Positions 8,552-18,715 of a stretch of 64,000 bases of DNA are shown here, in pieces. The stretch comes from Pseudothauera rhizosphaerae (lineage in GTDB: Bacteria; Pseudomonadota; Gammaproteobacteria; Burkholderiales; Rhodocyclaceae). Both the position numbers and the translations under genes were made by a program. The notes under the pieces were generated by a model. The model ran no database searches, had not been told where the DNA came from, and worked only from the letters and a program-made list of their open reading frames with translations. Position 1 is the first letter of the stretch. The number at the start of each line of letters is the position of its first letter. The stretch is taken from the NCBI RefSeq assembly GCF_004801305.1, contig NZ_SSOD01000013.1, forward strand, positions 1 through 64,000. The letters run 5' to 3'.

Positions 8552-8710
8552 ATGAGCAACCGCCATACTCATCCGGCCAGCGCCCCGCACACCACCCCGG
8601 TCGGTGCCACCCGGCGCGGCCTGCAACACCGTCTGAGTGCGCTGCGCGCGGGTCTTCGTGCCGCGCTGCGCGGCCTGCGCGCGCGCTCCGCCCAGCAACC
8701 GAGCCGTTGA
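8552..8710 (+). CDS. Possible 52-aa Arg-rich small protein between cysH and cysD
   Basis: An open frame of 52 codons begins with ATG 3 nt after the cysH stop and ends 7 nt before the cysD start, filling the gap almost exactly. The product begins MSNRHTHPASAPHTTPVGAT and continues with a basic amphipathic-looking tail (LRAGLRAALRGLRARSAQ). No family is recognised. The tight packing supports a gene, but a high-GC sequence gives open frames easily and there is no conserved motif. It could also be only a spacer. Confidence 0.35.
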   Translation: MSNRHTHPASAPHTTPVGATRRGLQHRLSALRAGLRAALRGLRARSAQQPSR

Positions 8711-8717
8711 GAAGATC

Positions 8718-9632
8718 ATGTCCACGCTGACCAAACAGACCCTGTCCCACCTGGACTGGCTCGAAGCCGAGGCCATCCACATCCTGCGCGAGGTGGCGGG
8801 CCAGTGCGCCAACCCGGTGCTGCTGTTCTCCGGCGGCAAGGATTCCATCTGCCTGCTGCGCCTGGCGGAGAAGGCCTTCCGCCCGGGGCGCTTCCCCTTC
8901 CCGCTGATGCACATCGACACCGGCCACAACTACCCGGAAGTGACCGAGTTCCGCGACCGCCGCGCCGCCGAGCTGGGCGAGCGCCTGATCGTGCGCTCGG
9001 TGGAGGATTCCATGGCCCGCGGCACGGTGGTGCTCAAGCATCCGGGCGAATCGCGCAACAAGCACCAGTCGGTGACCCTGCTGGAAGCCATCGAGGAGTT
9101 TTCGTTCGATGCGTGTATCGGCGGCGCACGGCGCGACGAGGAGAAGGCGCGCGCCAAGGAACGCATCATGAGTTTCCGCGACGAGTTCGGCCAATGGGAC
9201 CCGAAGAACCAGCGCCCCGAGCTGTGGAACCTGTACAACGCCCGCTCCCACAAGGGCGAGAACATCCGCGCCTTCCCCATCAGCAACTGGACCGAACTGG
9301 ACGTGTGGCAGTACATCCAGCGCGAGCAGCTCGAACTGCCGAGCATCTACTTCGCCCACGTGCGCCCGGTGGTGAGGAAGAACGGCCTGCTGCAGCCGGT
9401 CACCCCGCTGACGCCGGCGAAAGCCGAGGACAAGGTCGAGGACGTCCTCGTGCGCTTCCGCACCGTGGGCGACATCACCTGCACGGCGCCGGTGGAATCC
9501 GACGCCGACACGGTGGACAAGATCCTGCTGGAGACCGCCACCACCACGATCACCGAGCGCGGCGCCACGCGTATGGACGATCAGACCTCGGAAGCGTCCA
9601 TGGAACAGCGCAAGAAGGAGGGGTATTTCTGA
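8718..9632 (+). CDS. cysD: Sulfate adenylyltransferase subunit 2
   Basis: A 304-aa PP-loop ATP pyrophosphatase that makes APS from sulfate and ATP together with the GTPase CysN. The PP-loop is LLFSGGKDSICLL (about residue 35), and the FPLMHIDTGHNYPE segment follows; the C-terminus ends MEQRKKEGYF as in other CysD proteins. ATG 8718 was chosen because the preceding in-frame codons have no family similarity. It belongs to the cysI-cysH-cysD-cysN transcription unit, but about 150 bp carrying a palindromic element separates it from cysN. Confidence 0.95.
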   Translation: MSTLTKQTLSHLDWLEAEAIHILREVAGQCANPVLLFSGGKDSICLLRLAEKAFRPGRFPFPLMHIDTGHNYPEVTEFRDRRAAELGERLIVRSVEDSMARGTVVLKHPGESRNKHQSVTLLEAIEEFSFDACIGGARRDEEKARAKERIMSFRDEFGQWDPKNQRPELWNLYNARSHKGENIRAFPISNWTELDVWQYIQREQLELPSIYFAHVRPVVRKNGLLQPVTPLTPAKAEDKVEDVLVRFRTVGDITCTAPVESDADTVDKILLETATTTITERGATRMDDQTSEASMEQRKKEGYF

Positions 9633-9633
9633 C

Positions 9634-9736
9634 AACCCCCTCCCCTTCAAGGGGAGGGTTGGGGTGGGGATGGGTTTTCCCCGGCACTGAACCGAAACCC
9701 ATCCCCCTCCCGGCCTCCCCCTTGAAGGGGGAGGAG
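9634..9736. repeat. Palindromic REP/BIME-like element between cysD and cysN
   Basis: About 100 bp composed of three nested inverted repeats. Hairpin one is 9638-9658, with 10-bp arms CCCTCCCCTT and AAGGGGAGGG. A central stem pairs 9666-9677 (GGGGATGGGTTT) with 9695-9706. Hairpin three is 9714-9734 (CCTCCCCCTT and AAGGGGGAGG). The left half is roughly the reverse complement of the right half. It looks like a dispersed intergenic palindrome of the REP/BIME kind; no other copy was noticed in the window. Confidence 0.7.
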
Positions 9737-9780
9737 AAAAGCTCCCCGCACCGCACCGCATTCAAAGCATCACAGGAACC

Positions 9781-11067
9781 ATGACCATGTCCGCCCCCGA
9801 ACACCTGCCGGAAATCGACAACGGCCTGCTGCGCTTCCTCACCTGCGGCAGCGTGGACGACGGCAAGAGCACGCTGATCGGCCGCCTGCTGTTCGACACC
9901 AAGACCATCCTCGCCGACACGCTGAGCGCCATCGAGAAGACCTCCGCCCGGCGCGGCACGAGCGCGGTGGATCTGTCGCTGCTCACCGACGGCCTGCAGG
10001 CCGAGCGGGAGCAGGGCATCACCATCGACGTGGCCTACCGCTACTTCTCCACCGGCACGCGCAAGTACATCATCGCCGACGCGCCCGGCCACGAGCAGTA
10101 CACCCGCAACATGGTCACCGCGGCCTCCACCGCCAACCTGGCCATCATCCTGGTGGACGCGCGCAAGGGCGTGCTGACCCAGACCCGCCGCCACTCCTAC
10201 CTGGCCAGCCTGGTGGGCATCCCCCACCTGCTGGTGGCGGTGAACAAGATGGACCTGGTGGACTACGACCAGGCCGTCTTCGAGCGCATCAAGGCCGACT
10301 ACCTCGCCTTCGCCGCCAAACTGGGCATCGGCGACGTGCGTTTCATCCCCATCTCCGCGCTCAACGGCGACATGATCGTGGACCGCGGCGAGCGCCTCGC
10401 CTGGTACGACGGCCCCACCCTGCTGGAGATCCTGGAAGCCGCCCCCGCCGCCCACACCGAACGGGCCGAGGACTTCCGCTTCCCGGTGCAGTACGTATGC
10501 CGCCCGCAGGACTCCGCCAACCCCGAGCTGCACGACTACCGCGGCTTCATGGGCCGGGTCGAATCGGGCGAAGTCGGCGTGGGCGACGCGGTCACCGTGC
10601 TGCCCTCCGGCGCCGCGAGCCGCGTCAAGGCCATCGAGATCGGCGGCGTGCGCCGGGAACGCGCCATCCACGAACAGTCCGTGACCCTGCTGCTGGAAGA
10701 CGAGATCGACATCTCCCGCGGCGACCTGATCGTCAAGTCGGCGGAAGCGCCGGCGCCGGTCAAGGAAATCGACGCCACCCTGTGCTGGCTGTCCGAGACC
10801 CCGCTCAGCCCCGCGCGCACCTACCTCGTGCGCCACACCACCCGCGAGGTCAAGGCCAAGGTGGCGCGGATCGCCCATCGCGTGGACGTGAATACGCTGG
10901 CCCACGAAGAGGCGAGCCAGCTCGCGATGAACGACATCGCCCGCATCACCCTCAAGCTCGCCCAGCCCATCGTCGCCGACGACTATGCGGCCAACCGCGC
11001 CACCGGCGCCTTCATCGTCATCGACGAGAGCACCAACAACACCGTCGGCGCCGGCATGATAGGGTGA
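9781..11067 (+). CDS. cysN: Sulfate adenylyltransferase subunit 1 (GTPase)
   Basis: A 428-aa translation-factor-like GTPase that drives CysD-catalysed APS synthesis. The G1 motif is GSVDDGKST (about residue 23), G3 is DAPGHEQYTRNM, and G4 is NKMD. The EF-Tu-like beta-barrel domains follow from about residue 235. The protein ends at the barrel domain and lacks the C-terminal APS kinase (CysC) fusion found in some bacteria, which fits the APS-type CysH upstream. An alternative start at the second Met (MSAPEH) is possible; it would remove only two residues. Confidence 0.95.
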   Translation: MTMSAPEHLPEIDNGLLRFLTCGSVDDGKSTLIGRLLFDTKTILADTLSAIEKTSARRGTSAVDLSLLTDGLQAEREQGITIDVAYRYFSTGTRKYIIADAPGHEQYTRNMVTAASTANLAIILVDARKGVLTQTRRHSYLASLVGIPHLLVAVNKMDLVDYDQAVFERIKADYLAFAAKLGIGDVRFIPISALNGDMIVDRGERLAWYDGPTLLEILEAAPAAHTERAEDFRFPVQYVCRPQDSANPELHDYRGFMGRVESGEVGVGDAVTVLPSGAASRVKAIEIGGVRRERAIHEQSVTLLLEDEIDISRGDLIVKSAEAPAPVKEIDATLCWLSETPLSPARTYLVRHTTREVKAKVARIAHRVDVNTLAHEEASQLAMNDIARITLKLAQPIVADDYAANRATGAFIVIDESTNNTVGAGMIG

Positions 11068-11095
11068 TCCCCCATCGCACCGGCGCCGCCCCTTC

Positions 11096-11488
11096 ATGAC
11101 CGACCCCGCCACCCCCCGCACCCGCATCGACAAATGGCTGTGGGCCGCGCGCTTCTTCAAGCACCGCAGCGGCGCCACCGAGGCGGTGGAGGGCGGCAAG
11201 GTGCGGCTCAACGGCCAGGCGGTGAAACCGGCGCGGGAGGTCAGGGCGGGCGACACGGTGGACGTCACCGTGGGCGAACAGCACTTCACCGTGCTCGTGC
11301 GCGCCATCGCCGACAAGCGCGGCCCGGCCAGCGTGGCCCAGACCCTGTACGAGGAAACCGCGGACAGCCGCGCCCGGCGCGAGCTCGTGCGCGAGCAGCG
11401 GCGCGTGGCCCCGCCGCCGGGGGCAGACCTGCACGGCCGCCCCACCAAGCGCGACCGCCGCCGCATCGACCGCTTCCGCGACGGCTGA
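11096..11488 (+). CDS. hslR: Heat-shock ribosome-associated S4 protein Hsp15
   Basis: A 130-aa S4-domain RNA-binding protein. The S4 motif RIDKWLWAARFFKHRSGATE starts at residue 9, followed by GGKVRLNGQAVKPAREVRAGD; the C-terminus is very basic (RPTKRDRRRIDRFRDG), as in Hsp15. In E. coli, Hsp15 binds 50S subunits carrying a stalled peptidyl-tRNA and assists recycling. It starts 28 bp after cysN, so it may be read from the same message, though its function is unrelated. The family assignment is firm; the ortholog identity is likely. Confidence 0.87.
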   Translation: MTDPATPRTRIDKWLWAARFFKHRSGATEAVEGGKVRLNGQAVKPAREVRAGDTVDVTVGEQHFTVLVRAIADKRGPASVAQTLYEETADSRARRELVREQRRVAPPPGADLHGRPTKRDRRRIDRFRDG

Positions 11489-11491
11489 GCC

Positions 11492-11519
11492 GCCCGGCGC
11501 GCAATAGCGCACGCCGGGC
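11492..11519. terminator. GC-rich hairpin after hslR, possible terminator
   Basis: The outer arms GCCCGGCG and CGCCGGGC flank an inner GCGC-AATA-GCGC stem starting 4 bp after the hslR stop. No T-run follows, so it may act as an RNA-stabilising hairpin or a Rho-assisted end rather than an intrinsic terminator. Confidence 0.4.
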
Positions 11520-11622
11520 GCCGCCCCGTGCGGGGCAGGAACGCCCAGCGCACGCTACACTCATACCCATCGAATACCCGGCGCATCCGCGTGCCGGTGG
11601 TCTCCCGGTGGAGGTGGTCTCG

Positions 11623-13080
11623 ATGCGGAGCATGCCGCTGCTGCACCCACGTCGCCTGCTGGCTTGGCTATTCCTGCTCGGCGGCGCCCTGCTGCTGTCC
11701 TGGGGACCGGCCCCCGCCCAGCAGCCCGCAACCCAGGGCAAGGTGCTCACGTTGCGGGTGGAAGGCGTCATCGGCCCGGCGAGCGCGGATTTCATCCAGC
11801 GCGGCCTCCGGCGCGCCGCGGAAGCCAACGCCATGCTGGTGGTGATCGAGCTCGACACCCCGGGCGGGCTGGACACCTCCATGCGCCTGATCATCAAGGA
11901 CATCCTCGCCTCGCCGGTGCCGGTGGCCACCTACGTCACGCCGGGCGGCGCCCGCGCGGCCAGCGCCGGCACCTACATCCTCTATGCCAGCCACATCGCC
12001 GCCATGGCGCCGGCCACCAATCTGGGCGCCGCCACCCCGGTGGCGATCGGCATCGGCGGTCCCCAGCCGGGCGGAACGGACAAACCCGCCGAACCGGCCG
12101 GCGAGACGGACAAGAACGAGGACAAGAACGGCGACAAGGACACAACGCCCACGCGCACCCCGGCCGGCACCGACGCCATGGCCGCCAAGGCGGTCAACGA
12201 CGCGGCGGCCTACATCCGCAGCCTCGCGCAACTGCGCGGGCGCAACGCGGATTTCGCCGAGCGCGCGGTGCGCGAGGCCCTCAGCCTGTCCGCCGAAGAG
12301 GCGCTGGCCCAGGGCGTCATCGACGTGGTCGCCGCGGACCTGCCGGCCCTGCTGCGCCAGCTTGACGGGCGCGAAGTGGCGCTCGCCGAGGGCAAGGTCA
12401 CCCTGTCCGCCGCCGCCGCGGTGGTGGAGCACCTGGAGCCCGACCTGCGCAACCGCATCCTGGCCGCGCTCGCCAACCCGCAACTGGCGCTGATCCTGAT
12501 GATGATCGGCATCTACGGGCTGTTCTTCGAATTCACCAGCCCCGGCTTCGGCGTGCCCGGCGTGGCCGGCGCCATCTGCCTGCTGATCGCGCTCTATGCC
12601 TTCCAGATGCTGCCGGTGAACTGGGCCGGCGTGGCGCTGGTGGCCATCGGTGCCGCGCTGATGCTGGCCGAGGTGTTCTCCCCCAGCTTCGGCGTGTTCG
12701 GTGTGGGCGGCATCATCGCCTTCGTGGTCGGCGGGCTGTTCCTGATGGATACCGAGGTACCCGGCTTCGGCATCCCGCTGCCCTTCCTGATCGGCCTCGC
12801 GCTGGCGAGCGCGGCCGTCATCATGGCCTTCGGCGGCTTCGCGCTGAAGAGCCGCAGCCGGCGCGTGGTGAGCGGGCGCGAAGAGATGACCGGCAGTTTG
12901 GGCAAAGTCACCACGGCGCTGGACGACGGCACCTACTGGATTCACATCCACGGCGAGAACTGGCGCGCCCGCGCCGCCGAGGCGCTGGCGCCCGGCGACA
13001 CGGTGCAGGTCACCGCGCTCGACGGCCTGACGCTGCAGGTCGTGCGCCACACCGCATCCGCAACCGACCACGGGAGCTAA
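11623..13080 (+). CDS. NfeD-family membrane-bound ClpP-class serine protease
   Basis: A 485-aa protein with a signal anchor ([21 protein letters not shown]) and then a ClpP/crotonase-fold protease domain: [15 protein letters not shown], and the catalytic Ser region [13 protein letters not shown] (about residues 107-119). A hydrophilic linker rich in Asp, Lys and Thr (about residues 150-180) interrupts the domain before [12 protein letters not shown], which holds the probable catalytic Lys. Four or five membrane helices follow (about residues 285-410), then the C-terminal OB-fold NfeD domain. Long NfeD proteases cut the C-terminus of partner stomatins; the slipin gene follows 4 bp later, as expected. 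GGAGG at 11610-11614 supports the ATG at 11623. Confidence 0.88.
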   Translation: MRSMPLLHPRRLLAWLFLLGGALLLSWGPAPAQQPATQGKVLTLRVEGVIGPASADFIQRGLRRAAEANAMLVVIELDTPGGLDTSMRLIIKDILASPVPVATYVTPGGARAASAGTYILYASHIAAMAPATNLGAATPVAIGIGGPQPGGTDKPAEPAGETDKNEDKNGDKDTTPTRTPAGTDAMAAKAVNDAAAYIRSLAQLRGRNADFAERAVREALSLSAEEALAQGVIDVVAADLPALLRQLDGREVALAEGKVTLSAAAAVVEHLEPDLRNRILAALANPQLALILMMIGIYGLFFEFTSPGFGVPGVAGAICLLIALYAFQMLPVNWAGVALVAIGAALMLAEVFSPSFGVFGVGGIIAFVVGGLFLMDTEVPGFGIPLPFLIGLALASAAVIMAFGGFALKSRSRRVVSGREEMTGSLGKVTTALDDGTYWIHIHGENWRARAAEALAPGDTVQVTALDGLTLQVVRHTASATDHGS

Positions 13081-13084
13081 GACC

Positions 13085-13876
13085 ATGCTGAACCTCCAAC
13101 TGGGCCTCGGCCCGCTCATCATCCTGCTGATCGCGCTGGTGATCTCCTCGCTGCGCATCCTGCGCGAGTACGAGCGCGGCGTGATCTTCATGCTCGGCCG
13201 CTTCTGGAAGGTGAAGGGGCCGGGCCTGATCATCGTCATCCCCGGCCTGCAGCAGATGGTGCGCGTGGACCTGCGCGTGGTCACCATGGACGTGCCCAGC
13301 CAGGACGTGATCTCCCGCGACAACGTGTCCGTCAAGGTCAGCGCGGTGGTGTATTTCCGCGTCGTGGACCCGGAAAAGGCCATCATCCAGGTCGAGGACT
13401 ACCTGATGGCCACCAGCCAGTTCGCCCAGACCACGCTGCGCGCGGTGCTCGGCAAGCACGAACTGGACGAGATGCTGTCCGAGCGCGAGCGGCTCAACGT
13501 GGACGTGCAGCAGATCCTCGACGCGCAGACCGATGCCTGGGGCATCAAGGTGGCCAACGTGGAGATCAAGCACGTGGACCTCAACGACAGCATGGTGCGC
13601 GCCATCGCCCGCCAGGCCGAGGCCGAGCGCGAGCGGCGCGCCAAGGTGATCCACGCCGAAGGCGAGAAGCAGGCCGCCGAAACGCTGATGGAAGCCGCCG
13701 AGATGCTGTCGCGCCAGCCCGCCGCGATGCAGTTGCGCTACCTGCAGACCCTCACCCAGGTCGGCGGCGACAAGGCGTCCACGATCGTCTTCCCCGTGCC
13801 CGTGGAACTGCTCGGCGCGCTGACGGGCAGCCTTGGCCACCGCGGCCCGATCCCGCCGGCCGCCAACCAGGACTGA
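13085..13876 (+). CDS. Slipin (SPFH/stomatin family membrane protein)
   Basis: A 263-aa stomatin-type protein. An N-terminal hydrophobic hairpin ([20 protein letters not shown]) anchors it in the membrane, followed by the SPFH domain starting [14 protein letters not shown] and containing [23 protein letters not shown] helical C-terminal part is rich in Ala, Glu and Arg ([22 protein letters not shown]). Slipins form oligomeric membrane scaffolds and are substrates of NfeD proteases. The gene pairs with the protease gene directly upstream and is most likely co-transcribed with it. Confidence 0.92.
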   Translation: MLNLQLGLGPLIILLIALVISSLRILREYERGVIFMLGRFWKVKGPGLIIVIPGLQQMVRVDLRVVTMDVPSQDVISRDNVSVKVSAVVYFRVVDPEKAIIQVEDYLMATSQFAQTTLRAVLGKHELDEMLSERERLNVDVQQILDAQTDAWGIKVANVEIKHVDLNDSMVRAIARQAEAERERRAKVIHAEGEKQAAETLMEAAEMLSRQPAAMQLRYLQTLTQVGGDKASTIVFPVPVELLGALTGSLGHRGPIPPAANQD

Positions 13877-13892
13877 ACGCCCCGCGCCACCC

Positions 13893-15767
13893 ATGGTCCG
13901 CAGGAAGTCCCGCGCTCCACCCGCGGCGCGCGCACGCCGCGTGGCCTATGCCGTGGCCCTGGCCGTGGCGCTGCTCGGCGCGGCGGGCTGGCATCAGTTC
14001 GCCCGCCGGGGCGATGCGCAGCAGCACGCCCAGTTCGAACGCGCGGTCGACCAGGCGGTGCTCTCCCTCGGCCAGCAGACCGCGCTGTACCGCAACGCCC
14101 TGCTCGGCCTGAGCGCCGCCTATCACGCTTCGAACGAACTGGACGCGCACGAGTTCACGCGCTACGTCGAAGCCCTGTACATCCGGCGCAACCTGAACGG
14201 TCTGCGCGCCTTCGCGCTGAACCGCGACATCGGCCAAACGGAACTGCCGGCCTTCCTCGCCGAGGTCCGCCAGCATCTGCCCGCGCTCGACGAGGCCTAT
14301 CGCACCTACGCGGTCCATCCGCCCGGCGAGCGCCCGCACTACCACCTGGTGGAGCTCATCCACCCGGCCGTCGGCAACAACCGCTCCCTGGGCTTCGACC
14401 TGTGGCACGACGCGGCGCGCCGCGAGACCATCGAACGCGCACGGGCCACCGGCTTCGCCGCCACGCCGCCGATCCGCCTGCGCCAGGAACCGAGTTCGCT
14501 GGCGGTGCTGATGCTCGCCCCGGTCAATGCGCGCGGCCTGCTGACCGGCGAGCCGCGCGACACCGTGGCGGCCTCCTTCCGCGTCGCCGACATGGTCGAT
14601 GCGGCGCTGTCCGAGCCTCTGCGCCGCCAGTTCGCGCTGCGCATCGTCGACGCCGGCGTCGCGGGCGATGCCGGGCTGCTGTTCCAGGATGCGGTGCCCG
14701 GCGGCGAGGCCGGCGCCGCGCTGCAGCGCGAACTCGCCTTCGGCGGCCGCCAATGGCGGTTGCTGTTCACCCCGGCGCGCACGCCGCCCGCCGTCGTGGA
14801 GCCGCTCACCGCCCTGCTCCTGGTCGGATCGCTCGCCTCGCTGAGCGGCGCGGTGGCCTGGCTGGTGATGCAGCGCCGCCAGCGTGCCGCGCGCATGGCC
14901 GCGCTGGCGCATCTGGCCAGCGACTGCGTGTTCGGCCTCGACCGGCACGGCGTCGTGCACGAGGCGAGTTCCACCGCCCTGCGCATCACCGGCGTGCCGC
15001 GCGAGGCCTGGCTGGGACGGCAACTGTGCGACGGGGTGCGCGAGGAGGACGGCGAGCGCGTAGGCGCGGCCCTGCGCACAGCCTGCGAGCAGGGCAGGCC
15101 GGCGAGCGTGGAATTCCGCACCCGCGACGGCGGAGCGGGCAGCCGCTGGATCGCCGCGCGCGTCGGCAACCATCTGGCGGATCCGAAGATCGGCCGCATC
15201 CTGGTACAGGTCGCGGACATCGACGCCCGCAAGCGGGGCGAGGAAATCATCGCCCGCATGGCCTACTTCGACGCCCTGACCAACCTGCCCAACCGCCGCC
15301 TGCTCGACGAACGCGCCCGCTTCACCCTCGGCCACGCCCACCGCAGCGGCCATCCGGCTGCCGTGCTGGTGCTGGACCTGGACGGCTTCAAGGAGGTCAA
15401 CGACCAAGCCGGACATGCGGTGGGCGACGCCGTGCTGAGCACGGTCGCCACCCGCCTGTCCGCATCCATCCGCGAGAACGACACCGCCGCGCGCCTGGGC
15501 GGGGACGAGTTCGTGGTGCTGCTGAGCGCCCCGGACGGGGAGGAAGAGGCCTGCGCCGCGGCGCGCCGCATCGTCGCCGCGCTGACCGAGCCGATCACGG
15601 CCGGCGGCCGCAGTTGGCGGATGACCGCGAGCATCGGCATCGCCCTCTACCCGACCGCAGGCACCACCCTGGACGAGTTGCTGCGCGCGGCCGACGCAGC
15701 CATGTACCGCATCAAGCACGGCAGCCGCGACGGCTATGCCGTGGCAGACGAGGTCCCCCCGCCGTGA
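13893..15767 (+). CDS. CHASE-PAS-GGDEF diguanylate cyclase
   Basis: A 624-aa membrane sensor predicted to make cyclic di-GMP. One TM helix lies at about residues 12-28, then a periplasmic CHASE domain (about 40-230, containing LRAFALNRDIGQ), a second TM at about 305-325, a PAS domain (about 335-445, FGLDRHGVVHEASSTALRITG), and a GGDEF domain to the end. The active-site GGDEF is intact at 536-540 and the product-inhibition I-site is present as R527-x2-D530, so feedback control is expected. There is no EAL domain. It starts 16 bp after the slipin stop but is probably functionally separate. Confidence 0.88.
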   Translation: MVRRKSRAPPAARARRVAYAVALAVALLGAAGWHQFARRGDAQQHAQFERAVDQAVLSLGQQTALYRNALLGLSAAYHASNELDAHEFTRYVEALYIRRNLNGLRAFALNRDIGQTELPAFLAEVRQHLPALDEAYRTYAVHPPGERPHYHLVELIHPAVGNNRSLGFDLWHDAARRETIERARATGFAATPPIRLRQEPSSLAVLMLAPVNARGLLTGEPRDTVAASFRVADMVDAALSEPLRRQFALRIVDAGVAGDAGLLFQDAVPGGEAGAALQRELAFGGRQWRLLFTPARTPPAVVEPLTALLLVGSLASLSGAVAWLVMQRRQRAARMAALAHLASDCVFGLDRHGVVHEASSTALRITGVPREAWLGRQLCDGVREEDGERVGAALRTACEQGRPASVEFRTRDGGAGSRWIAARVGNHLADPKIGRILVQVADIDARKRGEEIIARMAYFDALTNLPNRRLLDERARFTLGHAHRSGHPAAVLVLDLDGFKEVNDQAGHAVGDAVLSTVATRLSASIRENDTAARLGGDEFVVLLSAPDGEEEACAAARRIVAALTEPITAGGRSWRMTASIGIALYPTAGTTLDELLRAADAAMYRIKHGSRDGYAVADEVPPP

Positions 15768-15783
15768 GGCGCGCGGCCGGCGC

Positions 15784-16659
15784 TCAGGGCAGGCTGAGTG
15801 CCAGGGCCAGCGGCAGGAACAGCAGGGCGGCCAGGTTGCCGATCAGCACCATGGAGGCGACCTTCTCCGGCTCCTGGTGGTAGCGCTCGGCGAAGATGTA
15901 GTTCAGCACCGCCGGCGGCAACGCGCCGAACACCAGCAGCAGGGCCTGTTCCCGCGGCGGCAGCGGAATCAGCGCCATCGCCCCGAGGGCCAGCAGCATG
16001 CCCGCCACGGGGCGCGCGACGGCGGCGAACACGCCCAGCCCGACGGAGGTGATGCGCGAATCCGTCAGGCGTACGCCGAGGGCGAACAGCATCAGCGGAA
16101 TGGAGATGTCGCCCAGCATCCGGATGGCGGTCATCAGCGGCGGCCACACCTCGATGCCGGCGATGCCCACCGCCAGCCCGGCCAGCGTGGCCAGCACCGA
16201 AGGCACCTTCCACACCGTCCAGATGCGGATGCGGTGGTCCAGCAGCCAGGCGCCGAAGGAAAAGTGCAGCAGGTTGGAGACCATGAACATCACCACCGCC
16301 GGCGCCAGCGCGGCGTCGCCGAAGGCCAGCACCGCCAGCGGCAGGCCCAGGTTGCCGCAGTTGTTGAACATCAGCGGCGGCACCAGGGTCCTGGGCGCCA
16401 CGCCCGCGGCGCGGGCGAGCAGCCAGCCCGCCAGCCCGGAGCCGAGCACTACCGCCAGCGTGGCGAAGGTGAGCGGGACGAACTCGGCGATGCGGAAATC
16501 CTTGTTGGCCAGCGCGGCGAACACCAGCGCGGGCACGAACACGTCCATGTTGAGCTTGTTCGCGTGGGAGAGATCCGGCTTCATGCGCCGGCCGACGAAA
16601 TAGCCCAACGCCGTGATGGCGAACAGCGGGAACAGGATGGAGACGATGCGGATCAGCAT
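15784..16659 (-). CDS. AEC-family (auxin efflux carrier-like) transporter
   Basis: A 291-aa integral membrane protein of the AEC family, with about nine or ten hydrophobic helices. It starts MLIRIVSILFPLFAITALGY and has the family pattern of an N-terminal helix bundle with FNNCGNLGLPLAVLAFG in the middle, where the conserved NxGNxGLP motif lies. AEC proteins export or import organic acids such as malonate, malate or auxin-like compounds; the substrate here cannot be told from sequence. It is convergent with the diguanylate cyclase gene (17 bp between stops). Confidence 0.85.
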   Translation of the reverse strand: MLIRIVSILFPLFAITALGYFVGRRMKPDLSHANKLNMDVFVPALVFAALANKDFRIAEFVPLTFATLAVVLGSGLAGWLLARAAGVAPRTLVPPLMFNNCGNLGLPLAVLAFGDAALAPAVVMFMVSNLLHFSFGAWLLDHRIRIWTVWKVPSVLATLAGLAVGIAGIEVWPPLMTAIRMLGDISIPLMLFALGVRLTDSRITSVGLGVFAAVARPVAGMLLALGAMALIPLPPREQALLLVFGALPPAVLNYIFAERYHQEPEKVASMVLIGNLAALLFLPLALALSLP

Positions 16660-16756
16660 GGGCAGGCGGCACGGCGGCAGACGAAGCGCTCAAGTGTAGC
16701 CGCGCATCCGCCGCACGCCCCCTGCACAGTTTCCCGCGTACCGACCGGTACGGCCC

Positions 16757-18091
<1,335 letters not shown>

Positions 18092-18096
18092 GGCGT

Positions 18097-18633
18097 TCAG
18101 TCCAGCGTTTCGACGACGTGGCTCTGGTTGGTGTAGATGCACAGGTCGCCGGCAATCGCGAGCGACTTCCTGACGATCTCTTCCGGGCCGAGCTCGGTGT
18201 TCTCCAGCAGCGCGCGCGCAGCGGATTGGGCATAGGCGCCGCCGCTGCCGATGGCGACGATGCCGTACTCCGGCTCCAGCACGTCGCCGTTGCCGGTGAT
18301 CACCAGGGAGTTGTCCCGGTCGGCCACGGCCAGCATGGCCTCCAGGCGGCGCAGCATGCGGTCGGTGCGCCAGTCCTTGGCCAGTTCCACGGCGCTCCTG
18401 AGCAGGTTGCCCTGGTGCTTTTCCAGCTTGGCCTCGAAGCGTTCGAAGAGGGTGAAGGCATCCGCCGTGCCGCCCGCGAAGCCGGCCAGGATGCGGTCCT
18501 GGTAGAGCCTGCGCACCTTGCGTGCGGTGGCCTTGATGACGATGTTGCCCAGCGTGACCTGGCCGTCGCCGCCGAGGGCGACGCGGTTGCCACGCCGCAC
18601 GGACAGGATGGTGGTGCCGCGGTACTGTTCCAT
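18097..18633 (-). CDS. hslV: HslV peptidase subunit of the HslVU protease
   Basis: A 178-aa proteasome-beta-like threonine peptidase. The conserved core begins [20 protein letters not shown], and the first Thr of GTTILSV becomes the catalytic N-terminus after removal of MEQYRG; a propeptide of this kind is common in betaproteobacterial Hsl[16 protein letters not shown] is the other strong family signature. HslV forms the double hexamer capped by HslU. An in-frame ATG 24 bp upstream (18657) would only lengthen the propeptide. It is the first gene of the hslVU operon. Confidence 0.95.
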   Translation of the reverse strand: MEQYRGTTILSVRRGNRVALGGDGQVTLGNIVIKATARKVRRLYQDRILAGFAGGTADAFTLFERFEAKLEKHQGNLLRSAVELAKDWRTDRMLRRLEAMLAVADRDNSLVITGNGDVLEPEYGIVAIGSGGAYAQSAARALLENTELGPEEIVRKSLAIAGDLCIYTNQSHVVETLD

Positions 18634-18715
18634 GTGTTCGTTCCTTGACGGGAGCACTGCGGCTCCCGGGGGGTCGTGTCCTTCGCCGGCTCGGGGATGA
18701 ACCGGGCAGGCCGGC

